Below, one piece after another: positions 48,888 to 59,771 of a DNA stretch of 64,000 bases. The first letter of the stretch is position 1, and the number at the start of each line of letters is the position of its first letter. The translations under genes and the position numbers were made by a program. Under the pieces are notes generated by a model that had not been told where the DNA came from, ran no database searches, and saw nothing but the letters and a program-made list of their open reading frames with translations. Origin of the DNA: Anseranas semipalmata (Eukaryota; Chordata; Aves; Anseriformes; Anseranatidae); NCBI GenBank assembly GCA_013399115.1, contig VXAA01003006.1:879866-943865 (forward strand), given 5' to 3'.

Positions 48888-49100
48888 GTATGGTTTAATG
48901 GTTAGAGGAAGGTAGTGCAATTCAAGGCTTTGCTAGGTAGCCACTCAGGTACACTATGGGATTGTTCTGCAAACCACAGCAAACTGCTTAAACTGTCTGT
49001 AAAGTATTTTCGCAGTCAGAAAAATGGGTGCAAGAATACTACCACTTTGCAAGCTTTGTTACTCACAGGCTGTTTGTAGAGGCTTAATGCATTTTTTGTA
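48888..49100 (+). mobile_element. MIR SINE, nearly full length
   Basis: Starts with GGTTTAATGGTTAGAGG (MIR 5' part). It continues through GCAAACTGCTTAAACTGTCT (MIR: GCAAGTCACTTAACCTCTCT), CAGAAAAATGGGTGCAAGAA and ATACTACC (MIR: AAAATGGGGATAATAATACTACC), then GCTGTTTGTAGAGGCTTAAT (MIR: GGTTGTTGTGAGGATTAAAT). All diagnostic segments occur in order and on the + strand. Divergence is high, as expected of an element fixed in the amniote ancestor. Confidence 0.7.
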
Positions 49101-49724
49101 ATCACTGACTATTCTTATTGTAGTGTGAGTTTTTTTAGTCTCTTTTTTTCTAGTTTTTGTATGATTGGCTATCATAGCAATGGCTGTGTTTTTCATATGA
49201 CATACTGTACTTACTATTGTTTGAAATCACCATTAGAACACTTCACAATAACGTTTTCTTTCCTAACTGGTTTGTATTTTTTCCAGCACAGATTTTTTTT
49301 CCTTTCCTGTTTATCTCAAGTAGCTGGAGGAAAAGGACACGTTGCGTCAAGGCTGATAGGACAAGAATTAGACCTACTGTATGTGCTGGTTGTATTCAGG
49401 CCTACAAGCGCTTCCTTTCTCCTCCCCCGTACCCAAAGCCAGCTCTGCTTCATTCTTTGGAGCAGGCAGGATACTGAGCTTTGCAAGACCTCTACCCTTT
49501 GAAGTACTGGGAGACCAAGGTTCTTACACGCTTCTTCTCAAAGCTTGTCCCTGAGCCTGAGGAAAATAGGTACAGGGTTGGTGAGGACGGAAAAGTTCAT
49601 ATTCCCTGCATTTGAGGTAGTGTGTTTGCCCTGGGAGTAATAGTAAAGGAATACAAGGTTTGCTGTTACTTGTCACTTGGGATCTGTTACCATTTAAAAC
49701 TTGGTCTTGGCTTAGAGCAGAGCC
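49101..49724. other. Non-genic DNA
   Basis: No confirmed gene. A 125-codon open frame at 49125-49502 begins in a T-rich stretch, giving Phe/Ser/Leu-rich translation, and overlaps a second open frame in another register. No domain is recognised. Confidence 0.5.
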
Positions 49725-49815
49725 AAATTCTGATGTGATTTACTCCTGCTGCGTGCATGTTTACTCCTGCGTGGGTATGTACATAATGGGAGAATTTGCC
49801 CTCCTGGAGTTGCAA
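49725..49815. repeat. Possible ancient amniote repeat fragment
   Basis: AGCCAAATTCTGATGTGATT, then two ATTTACTCCTG/GTTTACTCCTG words, and GAGAATTTGCC at the end. The layout of CCAAATTCTGAT at one end and its near-reverse-complement at the other, with TTACTCCTG between, resembles a dispersed repeat I recall from turtle and bird genomes. The family is not named with confidence. Confidence 0.35.
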
Positions 49816-49849
49816 AGGATTTGTTAACCCACAGAAATCCCACCCATTT

Positions 49850-50010
49850 AATTTAAATCAGTTTAACAGATTTAGTGAAACTCGTGCCACACCCATGGTT
49901 AAGCTAAATTTCAGTAAGTGCTTACACAAGAGTTTACAGTAGTTTAAGTAAATTGGATATAAACTGTACATTTACTTAAACCAGTGCAATTTCCAGATGT
50001 AAACAAGAAC
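49850..50010. repeat. Possible ancient amniote repeat fragment
   Basis: Repeated TTTAA-type words (TTTAAATCAGTTTAAC, AGTTTAAGTAAATTGG, TTACTTAAACCAGTGCAA) and the end CCAGATGTAAACAAG resemble a worn dispersed sequence of unknown class that I recall from reptile genomes. The words recur in both orientations, which suggests inverted-repeat structure of a DNA transposon type, but I cannot define termini or a target-site duplication. Confidence 0.3.
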
Positions 50011-53000
50011 GTAGTCAAAAACTGTGGGCAGCCCCCTTCCTTCGGAGCCAGCTGGGAGGCCGCACTCAGCCCAGTTACTGACCATTGGCCTCTCTTGGCC
50101 ACCTCTGACCGTGGAAGGGGTTCGTGCGCGCGCTCCCCACTATGTTTCCTGCGGGGGGAAAGGTGCGTTAGCTCAAACCACTCATTTAAACTGACGGGAC
50201 AAATCCTGCCTGAAGTGGATTGGGAGCGCTCACACCGACTCCCTGCCAGCGGCTGGGGTGACAGCAGCCTTCAGCAGGGTGGCAGGTACAGCAGCTGGAG
50301 GGCAGTCACATCTCAGGCTAGGACAGCTGTTTGCACAGAGAGTGTTACATACTTACATACAAGCTAGGCTGCCTTGGACCAGCTTATACACGCTTTACCG
50401 ATTCCTAAAGAATTCAAAGCTTATTTAAGTTACAAGCCGAGGAGCATCGACTTATATCCGCTACTGTGCCAGTATTCAATCTGTCACACACCAGGAAATT
50501 TGTCTGCTGTAAATATTTTCCATTTTCCAGTTAGTGCAGAGTATTCAACAGAGCAGGTTTCAGTACAAAATCCAAAGCGACTCCATTTGCCACTTCTCTC
50601 ATGGTAGTATGTTGTCTGTAATTCTAATTCTGGAATACTTTTGCATGGCTATATTTTAGTTTCGCTGTTTATTTGTTTTTTGCCTTGGTTGCCACTTCTG
50701 CCCCAAAGCAGTGTGATTTCTTTCCACTGCCTTCAGTGGAAATGAGTGGAGCAGGGTCCAGTTGCCTCTCTTGTAACCAGGGAAGATCTCTTACAAATAT
50801 CTGAAAAAGTGTTTTAGGATTAAGGAGTGAACATGTAGGAGCTCATGGGCTAAATTCAGTAGATTTACAAAAAGGATCAAATTGTTTCTTCCTGCATTTT
50901 GCCAGGGTTCAGCTCCATAGCAGTTTAAACTGATCAGTTTGCTGTGCTCCTAGTTGTTCAGCTCCCAGCTGTGTGCTCCCCTCTCCTTCTCTTATACTGG
51001 CACCAGCACTTTCCTGACGTGAATAGTTGCAGGAACTGGCTTAAACTGGCTGCAAAACAATCCTGTGGGATTTTTTTAGGCCAGCCAGCTAAGACTGGTT
51101 GAAGGTGCCGTGGAACTGCGTCTTTAGATAATCGTTCATCAATTCCTCTAAGCTTCCCTGTTACACAAGGGAGCGCTGGCTGGTGCTGTTAAACATCCAG
51201 GACAGTTCCTGAATTTGGTGGCCTGTACTTCATAGCTGCTTTCCAAATGTAACTCTCCATGCAGCTAGCACCCTCCATAAAGAAGAAGCAGTATACATTC
51301 TTAAAACCTCTTTGAAGAGTATCCTAAGTTAATAGCTGTATAGGCTGGTTAACATCAGGAAAGAAGGGTTCAATTTCAGTAGGATAAGTCTGCAAACTTA
51401 TGTTAGGCATTGTTTTCTGTAAGATAGGGCCTACTTTAATGGCTACTACCAGTAAAGTAGCAGTGTGAAGGCACTTGGCTTTTGGAAGAAGTCAGTAGCA
51501 AGAGCTACGAGAGGTTGCTAGAGCTCTGTTTGTTGTAGCCCGTTTCTTTCCCCTGCCAGTAGAGAGCTGTTGATCACCTCGATTGCCTCTCCACAAGGGA
51601 TTCTCACTCCGTGTGGACATACGGGACTGCACAGCAGCGTACATGGCCAGGACAGGACCTAGAACTTAACTCCTGCAGCTCATCTTTAGTCTTGCTGAAA
51701 AGAGTCAGTGGTCCTCCTTGCAGTTAACTAGAGAAAGATGATGCTCAGAACAGGAACCTCTGTCACCGGTGTCAGCAGAGAAGTCCCAGACTGAATGGTC
51801 AGAGGCCATAGACTTTTCCTGTCCTTAGCCTTCCTCTGTCTGAGAATTCAGTGGCCACACTGGCAGATTGGAAGAGCTTGTGCTGCTGCTCATCCATGAT
51901 GTGTGTTGTAGTTAGAGAGCTTCTGATCCCAGCATTCTTAGGTTCTTAGGGCTTTTTATTTTTCATCAACACTAAACTAATTTTCAGGTAGAACAGAAGG
52001 AGAAAGCTTTGATCAGGCCATCCTGGTTTGGTTTTGCTATATTTTCTCCATTCATTGATTGATTGCTGGCAAAAGGAGGGTGCTGAGAAGTTAGCAGAAA
52101 GCTGCATTTGTAAGACGCATATCACTACACCTGCAAAACCAGAAAGGATTTACGACAAAGACATTGTAACCACATAAAAGCCCAGGCAGTGACCTCCAGA
52201 GGACACCGATGAGTTAATACCAGCGCAGATATAGGCATGGAATTGCCCCCATTATCCAAGCAGCTGGTAGCATCTGGATATATTGATATGTCCTAAGTGA
52301 TCTGTTAAGGAGTTCTTTTGGATGTTGTTTTGGATGCATTTGGTTGTTCTGCCATTTGGAATTGCTGTCACCGCATCACTGATGGAAAGGCAGGCAGAGC
52401 TAGTCAGACCACAGTTGTTGCAGTTGTCTCTTGCCTGCCATTACAAAATCTTTTTTTCAACTAATTATAATTTACCACAGCATCTGGGCCAGTAATATTT
52501 GTAATAAGGGACTTGCTTCTGGTTGGTTTTGATGGAAAGTTTCTTCCAAAGTTTGATAGTTTCAAGTATTGTAGGGATTAAACATGTTGTCTTACCAGTG
52601 GATTAAAAGCAACTCTTCATTTTTTTAAGAAGCCCTATTGACTCCATTTTTGTCATACAGGTTGCACATTATTGATGGATGAATGGGATGTTAAGAGGGA
52701 AAAAAATGGGAAAGGATTTTTATTTTCACATGAAAATTTACCCAGATAGTGATACTCAAAGCATGCTCCAGAACAAGGTGAATCCATCTTCTTTTGAAAT
52801 ACCTTCTAGCCTTTAGGAACTGTTGTGTCACTGGACGGCAGTATTTGGGAATTGGAAGTTAAGTTGTATCCCCCGGTTCACAGTAATCCTCTGGGCATCT
52901 TGAAGGAAGAAGAACGGGAAGCAGCAAGGAGTGGAACCACAACAGCGATGGGCCAGCAAACAGCTGAAGCAGAAGAGTGTGGGAGAGACAGCCATGATGA

Positions 53001-55799
53001 GGTTTAAGATTAGGGGTGGGGTAAGGAAGAGAACCACGTAGGGAGATGCAACTGAAAGGGACTCATCTCCAGACCATAAGTTTACACTGAGGCTTTTAAA
53101 TTTCCCTGTTTCACTGTTACATAGCAATTGGCTGACAAGATACTTGCTTCAATCCCCTCTTGCCTTTAGAAAGAACAGTATGGCTGCTATTTGTGCAAGC
53201 AGTTAAAAGTGTGCATCTTAGATCTAAAGTGTTCGACAGTGATAAACTAAAACCTGGTATTTTGGCTTTAGTTTTTATGTTGAATATAACTGGAAGTTAG
53301 TAAAGCCAGTTTTTTTAAAAATGCCATGTTCAGCAACAAGCCCAACTCCTGATGTCTTTTCACCGATGGGCCCATTCTGTGGAAACATTAAGGGCATCTC
53401 CTTTATGAATTCTCTAAAAAAAAAAGCAATTCAGTAGTTCAATCCAGAGCAAGGAGGACTTTTGGTAAAATATAAAACAATGGTTCTATCTACATAACAA
53501 TTTAAATTTTAAAAATCTTTTTGGTAAAATTGTATCTACTTCAGTACAAATCAGTTCAAGGTAAGGGCATTTTTTAGTTGAGTAATAACTGCATTTCTTT
53601 CTTTCCCTATTTTTCTTTAAACTTTTGGAGTACTTGCATATGTAATTCGAGTTTGACCTATTTCTAGCAATCACAGAACTCTTACTTGCTTCAAACTCCA
53701 GCTAGTCTGAAATGCTCTGTTTTGATATTGGCAGCATTTAAACCCTTCTCATCTTCCCACTAAAACTGGAAACTCTCTTGATTTGCGAGGGGTAAGGAGT
53801 GGCCTGAAATGATAAAATCATCTTAGGAGACTATAAAATTTATCATGAGACGGAGATCTATTAGCCTGTAAAATTTTCTTTGGCTTGATTGCATCTCAGA
53901 GTTTACCAGAACATACACAAATAGTTTCTAGTTCTAAGAACTGCTCAGACCTCAGTTTTGCATATGGCCGTCTGTCCAAACCACAAGTCACTAAAGAATG
54001 TCAGTGTGATGTTTGGCTGGTTCGAGGAGGGCAACACTCCTAAAGCAGGCTTGTGGTTTTATCCGTGCAGTATGAAGACTCAAGCGTTAGAGAGATTATT
54101 TTCTTTCACATGTATTACAATTTATTTCTTTTCCACAGTCTGAAGTAGCAGCACCTGTGTAGCCTTATTTAACTGCCTTCACACATTTTCTTTCCCTCAG
54201 CTAATATTCTGCCAATATGACAAACTTTCCTCTCTTTGAACTGCAGAACACCATGAAAGCTTGTATTTCTCAGCCTTGCCCAGTAATGTGAATGTCTTCT
54301 GTGTGTTGTTCATTGGGAGCTGTCATTTTACTAATGCTGCAAGAACATGACTGCTATCAAGCAGAATAAATTTTACAATGAAGCTGTTACAATTTGTTTT
54401 TTAAAAAGGTTGATACGTATAAGGATCTATTGTTTGCTTATCCCCGAGCCTTTCCCAAGCATGGAGCATTAGAGTTGATTCACTGATGCTCTTAAGAATT
54501 TTTTCTCCAGTAGAGGTTGTGAGGAAGCTATATCCACACACTTGAATTCAGTGTTAACAAGAGGAGCTTGCAGCCATGTTTCCTTACCTTTATGTTGACA
54601 GAAATAAAAAAATAGTATGTTTTATAACCTTTTAAGTCCTTTCCTGTCCTCTGAGGGCCTGAAGGATGTTCATTCAGTTTTTGGCTTCTCAGCTCATTCT
54701 GCTAACAAGAATGTCAGCTAGGCTGGCGTATTAGAAACCTGCATCTAAGTTCACCAAAGACTAAACTGAGACATGTCACATATTTAATTTCTGTTCACTG
54801 GGACACTACAGAAAAATTATAATTATCACAGTTTGCACCCCAGCTAAGGAACCTTGTTTCTGCTCCAGTTTATTTTCCACTCACAAGAGGATATCCTCTT
54901 CTATCTCTGTAGTGATGATAGTTGTCAGCAAATGATCTACCATTTGGATAAGTGGCATTCAATTCCTCACTTGCTGCTCTCTGCCATCTGGTGCAATTAC
55001 TTTGCTATCTGTTATTTCTTATCCAGCCTAACAGAGCTGACTGTCCCCGGAATAGCCCAGAATGGATTTCAAAGAAATGCAGGACTGTAAAAAGATAGGT
55101 GCAAGCTTCTAGCAAGAGGAGGCAATTCATAACTGAATTCACTCTTCTTTTAAGCTCAAAATACCTGCCTTCCAGTGACCAGAAAGTCTTATTTTTACAG
55201 TGAACAGCCCTTTTGTTAGAGGTCTTAGTAACAGAGGAAAGGGAATTTGTTAAAATACTAATTTTATTTCCACACTATCACTTTAAACATGAGCCAACTC
55301 CATGTTTTCCTGAGAACCAATGAGGCTTGAGTTTTTTTTTTAATTAAAAACCAATGAAGGTGGAGTTTGTATTTCCTTTCCCGTAGAACGCATTTGAAGC
55401 ACCTCTGTCTCCAGCTGGCTGCGGGAGCAGAGCCAGCCCGTAATGGTTTCAAGCCCAGTGTGTGCATAGGGAACAGGGTTTTCACCTGATTGATGGCTCT
55501 GAAAAGGTTTGCAATGCAGAGTGCTGAAGCTGGTAGCACCAGAGTTGTTTAGAAGAGAAGAGAGAGAAGGTGGCTGTGTTTTTCGAAACCTGGCAATTCT
55601 TCCCTGTCAAGTGCAGTAAATGGTGCATGAAGGGTCTCATTTCATCTGCTTGTGGGCGCTCTGCTGCATGAAACCTTTTGAAGTGGTTGCCAGAGGATGT
55701 TGCTGAGATTGGTTGAACTTCCTCAGAGTCCTTTCCCCTGGCCCTACTGCCATCCTTTCGGCTGGGCTGTCCAAAGTTTTGTTACTGGGGCTATACATG
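50011..55799. other. Long non-genic stretch
   Basis: No confirmed gene over about 5.8 kb. The first part (50020-50370) is GC-richer with a CpG patch around 50120-50240 and a 127-codon open frame (49984-50367, plus) followed by a 77-codon one (50374-50607). Neither has a domain. The rest is ordinary AT-rich DNA with open frames of up to 99 codons on both strands and no recognisable repeat. Confidence 0.5.
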
Positions 55800-56110
55800 T
55801 AAGAGTAGGGATGAAAATAAATTGTTCACCCTGATTATCACTTCAGAACGGAAAGCAGTGTGACATCTTCCACAATATCAGGATGTTTTCCAACTTTACA
55901 TAACATTTACTGCTTCCCGGGCATCATATTTCTCCAGTTTTAATCTGGATTTCTTCGGAAATTTGTAGTATCTCTACCTGATCTGTTACACAATGGCCCC
56001 ATTGTCATTTCCTTAGGTATGATAACAACGTTATTGCCCAAAGTGACTTAATCTTTGCTTTAGGGCCTTGTGATCTCGCAGTCATCTTTATAGCACCTCA
56101 CTAATGGGAA
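55800..56110. promoter_or_regulatory. Possible conserved noncoding element with SOX palindrome
   Basis: A complex, repeat-free stretch containing the head-to-head SOX-type site at 55990-56005, then ATAACAACGTTATTGCCC and CAAAGTGACTTAATCTTTGC. The SOX-like words (ACAATGG, CCATTGT, ATTGCC) cluster within 60 bp. Texture resembles neural or neural-crest enhancers. Conservation was not testable. Confidence 0.33.
55990..56005. promoter_or_regulatory. Head-to-head SOX-type palindrome
   Basis: ACAATGG and its exact reverse complement CCATTGT, separated by CC. Each arm fits the SOX consensus (A/T)(A/T)CAA(A/T)G, with a C at its first position. SOXE proteins (SOX8/9/10) are known to bind such inverted pairs as dimers, usually with a spacer of a few bases. 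The 2-base spacer is at the short end, so dimer binding is uncertain. Confidence 0.4.
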
Positions 56111-56759
56111 TGCTTCCAGCATTATGCTGGAGAGGGGAAAAGGAAACACCTTTCTTTGTAAAGGAGCCTGCTGTCCATCGCACGTGTGGGTGTGGTGGTG
56201 GTCAAGGTTCACAGGTTCAGGAAATAGGACAGGGTGCTAAGCAGAGTGTGGAGTGACCCCCATCATCACTCTTTGGAGGACTTTTCTTCTTTTTGAGCAG
56301 GGAGGAGAAGACACACTTGAAAGTATGAAAAAGGCAGAAGAAATACGGAGACTAGAAAGAGGGGAAAGAGACTGGCAAAAGAGCACAGGGCAGGGTAACA
56401 CAGACCTTGCTTATTGGAATGCTTATCTGTAGAAAATGGGGCTGGATAGCTGAAAATGTGCTCTTCTGCAGGTTTTCAGATTCCTGCTTCTCACCAGCTC
56501 AGAAGCTGTATGCATGGCCTGTTTCACGACAGATTAGTGTTTCTGGCTGGACCCGTAAAGCACAGACATGCTTGAAGGTGGGCAGGTGGCAAGAGAAATT
56601 ATCTGAGCTTTATTGAAAGCCAAAAATTCTGGGAGACAGACGCTTGTTTCAGTTCTGGGCAGATGCTCAGGTCAAATCTTATTTTGTCCAAACCACTTCC
56701 CCTACCCTTAGGCGTGATATTTTCAGAGTGAAAGGACAGGCAAAGCCCGGGGAGATTCC
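56111..56759. other. Non-genic DNA upstream of the CpG-rich stretch
   Basis: No gene or repeat recognised. Short open frames at 56407-56616 and 56644-56841 have no domain. If the adjacent CpG-rich stretch is a rightward promoter, this is its distal upstream region. Confidence 0.5.
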
Positions 56760-57227
56760 AGAGCAGGGCTCACCGTGCAGCTGCTTGGGCACGGAATTCG
56801 TCGGCCGCGGAGCAAGACTCGCTCTCCTCCCGTGGATCTAGCGAGAGTTCAGGCTTGTGCACCACACAGAAACATGCACACACATGCCTGCGCACACACC
56901 AGAAAAAACCAGTTCTCTCCTGTCTGCTGGGGAGGCTTCGATTACAGGATCCGAAGCCAGAGATTGCGTTTAAGCCATTCTGACTCCGAGTGCCGTATCC
57001 CTGCCTTCCTCCTTCCTTTCTCAGCACGGAGCCAGAAAAATCCTCCCCCTCTCCTCCCGCCCTTTCCAGCACGCCTGACACAAAAAGCAAAAAATGACCC
57101 AAGCTCGCCTTTGCAGCTGGTACGTCTCGGCCAGAACACACACATGTAGGTCAGCCATGGGAACGCGGCACCGCGCTGGCGGGGGTGCGGGGCAGCAGGA
57201 GGAGCAGGGCCCGAGTCTTTTTTTATC

Positions 57228-57242
57228 GTTATTATTATTATT
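57228..57242. repeat. Short (TTA)n run
   Basis: Five TTA-type units inside the CpG-rich stretch, directly visible, preceded by a short T run. Confidence 0.7.
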
Positions 57243-57361
57243 GTCTGCTCTTTTAGAAAGGAAAAGGAAGAAAGATTACAGCAGCTTTTCTATTAAATGA
57301 AAAGATTAGCATGCCGGGGATGCTTTGCTGGGGCGTGATGAGATTTGCAGCAGATGAGCTG

Positions 57362-57380
57362 GTTGCTAGGCGATGCTAAT
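57362..57380 (+). promoter_or_regulatory. RFX X-box-like / octamer-like composite site
   Basis: GTTGCTAGGCGATGC (57362-57376) is close to the RFX X-box (GTTGCCATGGCAAC/GTTGCYAGGCAAC type), which is enriched in promoters of ciliary genes and in MHC class II and neural genes. It overlaps ATGCTAAT (57373-57380), a variant of the POU octamer ATGCAAAT. It lies about 100 bp before the TATA-like box, a usual place for an X-box. The motif is visible, but binding is inferred. Confidence 0.4.
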
Positions 57381-57477
57381 GAAAAGCAGGCTTTCAAAAC
57401 TCGTGCGCTGTGTGGGCCCAAAAGTTATCGAGCCGCCCTCCTGCAGCCCCCCCACCCCATGCAACCTCCCAAATATT

Positions 57478-57484
57478 TATAAAA
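57478..57484 (+). promoter_or_regulatory. TATA-like box
   Basis: TATAAAA within TATTTATAAAATCC, downstream of the X-box-like motif. A start site would be expected near 57505-57515, where CCAGACACT weakly resembles an initiator. Read on the minus strand the same bases give TATAAATA, equally acceptable, so the direction is not fixed by this element. Confidence 0.35.
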
Positions 57485-57504
57485 TCCTCACCAGGAACAA
57501 GAAA

Positions 57505-57778
57505 GCCAGACACTGGGCTGGGCTTTTGACAGCTCGCTCTTCCTGAGTGAGACACGCACACGCGCGCGCACGAAACTTTGCTGATTTTTCTTTTCCTCCT
57601 TACAGAGCAGGAGGTAATTGAAAACAAAATGATGACTTAAAAAAAAAAAAAAAAAGCAGGGAGGAGGGGAGAAGAAGAAGAAAAGTGAGCAGTGGCTCCC
57701 AAACCAGCTTGGTCTCAGGTTTCGGAGTTCAGTCAGAGTTTAAGGGCTTGTGTGCGCGCGTGTGCGTGCCGGGGGTAG
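57505..57778 (+). other. Candidate noncoding first exon
   Basis: If transcription starts about 25-30 bp after the TATA-like box, the first good donor is TAG/GTACGTG at 57779 (a further GT lies at 57775). This would give a 5' untranslated exon of about 270 nt containing a CG/CA-rich run (57550-57571), an 18-base A run (57638-57655) and a GT/GC-rich run (57750-57768). The long A run is unusual for an exon and lowers confidence. I do not recognise the gene. Confidence 0.2.
57638..57655. repeat. Poly(A) run
   Basis: About 18 consecutive A bases inside the CpG-rich stretch, directly visible. No retroelement body precedes it. Confidence 0.9.
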
Positions 57779-57860
57779 GTACGTGTTTGTTTTCTATTTC
57801 GCTCCGTGCGTTTTCAAGCTGGGCTCTCGCTCTTCCCCTCCTCCCGCAAGCCGCCTTTCC

Positions 57861-58447
57861 CTTTCAAGGCCTTCTGACACAATGAGCTTATTTTCCCATG
57901 CTCCCTGGGAGCTGGGGTATGGGCATGAAAGCTGCAGCCTCTGAGGACCCTTTTAAATACAAAAGTCGAACGTTGCTGAAGTTACAGACAGGGTTTCTGC
58001 TATTTTTACAAGTGACCCATGTCTCGTCCCCTTCTCCGAAGTATCAGCATTCTTAGATATCTTACCAGCTGTCTCTCTCAGTTGTTTTTTTTACATGAAT
58101 TTAGTGTTGGTGTGACAGCCTTGCAGGCTGATGCATTCTGCTTACTCTGTGTTCTCCCTGTTGCTCGGGCTGGTGCACCTCCAACCTAAAGCAGAGTAGC
58201 CTCATATCAGCAAAAAAGGAGATTTCCATCATCTGTTCTGGGCAAAAGTGGCTAAAGAGGTTTGTGTTTCAGCAGCATTTAACAAGGTCTAATGGAAAAT
58301 AATCTGATCAAGCCATATAGCCCTGTGATGCTAAAGCAACGCTTGGACGTTACTGAGCTACCTTGGGCCGGTCGATCCGGCATGGCCACCTGCAGAAGCA
58401 GCCCCACTGCACAGCCCACCTCTGCTTTCCCCCGTCCCTTGCCCCAG
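57861..58447. other. Non-genic DNA after the CpG-rich stretch
   Basis: No confirmed gene. A short open frame with an acceptable start context lies near 57880 (CACAATGAGC) but gives only about 20 codons. If the neighbouring candidate exons are real, this would be their intron. Confidence 0.4.
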
Positions 58448-58523
58448 TGTATCACGTTAGATGGGAAGGGCTATATTCTCCCTTCAATGCCAGCGTGTAT
58501 TTTTCGTGAATGTTTTTGGGGAG
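58448..58523 (+). other. Candidate internal exon (76 nt), unconfirmed
   Basis: Preceded by a long, nearly pure pyrimidine tract ending in CCCTTGCCCCAG (acceptor) and followed by GGGGAG/GTAAGA (strong donor). Only one of the three frames is open across it; its translation begins CITLDGKGYILPSMPACIF and I do not recognise it. It lies about 670 bp after the candidate first-exon donor, on the same strand. Chance pairing of good splice sites is not rare at this scale, so it stays low-confidence. Confidence 0.22.
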
Positions 58524-59771
58524 GTAAGAGCTTAGCACGAATTGGAAACGGAATTTAAAATTACTGTGGAGGGTGAATATGAGAGTCTCATACGGTGGTC
58601 CCATAAAGGTAGTCCAAGTCAGAACATTAACGATCTTGGTTGAGGTCTGCAGAAGCCACTGGCACTTGGCTTAATGAAAACAAGAGCATGTGGGCGTTTT
58701 GTGGGATTTTTTGTTTTGTTTTGATTTAAAACACACTGTAGCAGCTCTGTTTTTCCTGGACTCTTTCTCACTGATGCCAGTATAAATTGCTAATCAGTAA
58801 GAAATTCCTTGGGCAGACAGATTTTTTGGGGCTACTACACTGACCTCTTTACACCATATTTCGTGTGGCACAGGCCTATATGTTCTTTTTTTTTTTTCTC
58901 TTCTTCTTCTTTTTTCCTTTTTTCTACTCTCAGCACTGTTTTAGTCAGTACTATATGGATAGCTGAGATATTAAACCGAGGTCCTGATCGTGTGTGGTCA
59001 TTAAAAATCTCAAGGCATTCTCTCCAGAAGTTAATCTTTCAATTATCAGTTAGGGGAATTAAATTTTGCTTCCATAAATTCTCCTGCTGTTTCAATTAAA
59101 TAGGGATGGCCAATTTCTAAATGCTTAGGAATACAGCCAGCTGCTGTGTGCAGACTGTGGGATGTCTATTCAGGTAATGCTCCATTATTTGAAGTACAAA
59201 TTCTGGTCCTGCAGGACATGTTACAGGACGTGTTAGGGAGTGCAGCAGGGGCAGAGCAACCATGTGCCCTCTCTCCTGTCCTTTGTCAGGCCAAGCAAAA
59301 TGTCTGGAGGGCTCTACATTTTTGAAGCCTGGCTGTAGGCATTCCAAGGCTGCACTGACATGCCTATGAGGTATTGTTGACCGTTATATATGGAAACTTA
59401 TTTTTCACCTTTTTCCAAAGTTGTTGTGTAGTACTGTCGAGGGAGGCCAACTGCTACCCCCAGCACCATCTCAGTAGTAGATGTGGGCATTCCTTTGTGT
59501 GTAGCTTATTCTTTATTTTGATGTTTTCCAGAATAAAAAGTGATATACACATGCAAAATAGGGGCATTTCTGGAAATCAACATTATGTGAAGCAATATAT
59601 TCTTAAATCAGAGCCTGGCATGTGCCTTTTCCACATGGTTTTGCTTCCACCAGAGTGGTGGCCAGAAGTGTTCCATACTCATGTGCACCTGGGTCACTCT
59701 TCAGTCAAAATGCTGCAAAAAATACTTTGATTAGTGATGTTAACAGAATTAGGTGATGAACATGAACTTCT
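58524..59771. other. Non-genic DNA with a pyrimidine tract
   Basis: No gene seen. A T/C run with TTC repeats lies at about 58883-58925. The 118-codon open frame at 59374-59730 has no domain or splice context I can support. Confidence 0.5.

Larger units (their letters stand above)
56760..57860 (+). promoter_or_regulatory. CpG-rich probable promoter region
   Basis: Dozens of CpGs in about 1.1 kb against a strongly CpG-depleted background, including dense clusters at 56790-56830, 57160-57190 and 57545-57575. It holds an X-box/octamer composite at 57362-57380, a TATA-like box at 57478-57484 and a splice-donor-like site at 57779. Open frames of 123-124 codons on both strands (56775-57149 plus, 56770-57141 minus) overlap and have no domain, so they are by-products of high GC. 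Orientation is inferred from element order, and the TATA-like box also reads on the minus strand. CpG islands normally mark promoters, but orphan islands exist. Confidence 0.5.

Noticed and set aside
56770..57149. Opposed 123- and 124-codon open frames in the CpG-rich stretch
   Set aside because: They overlap on opposite strands and lack domains. Stop codons are rare in GC-rich DNA.
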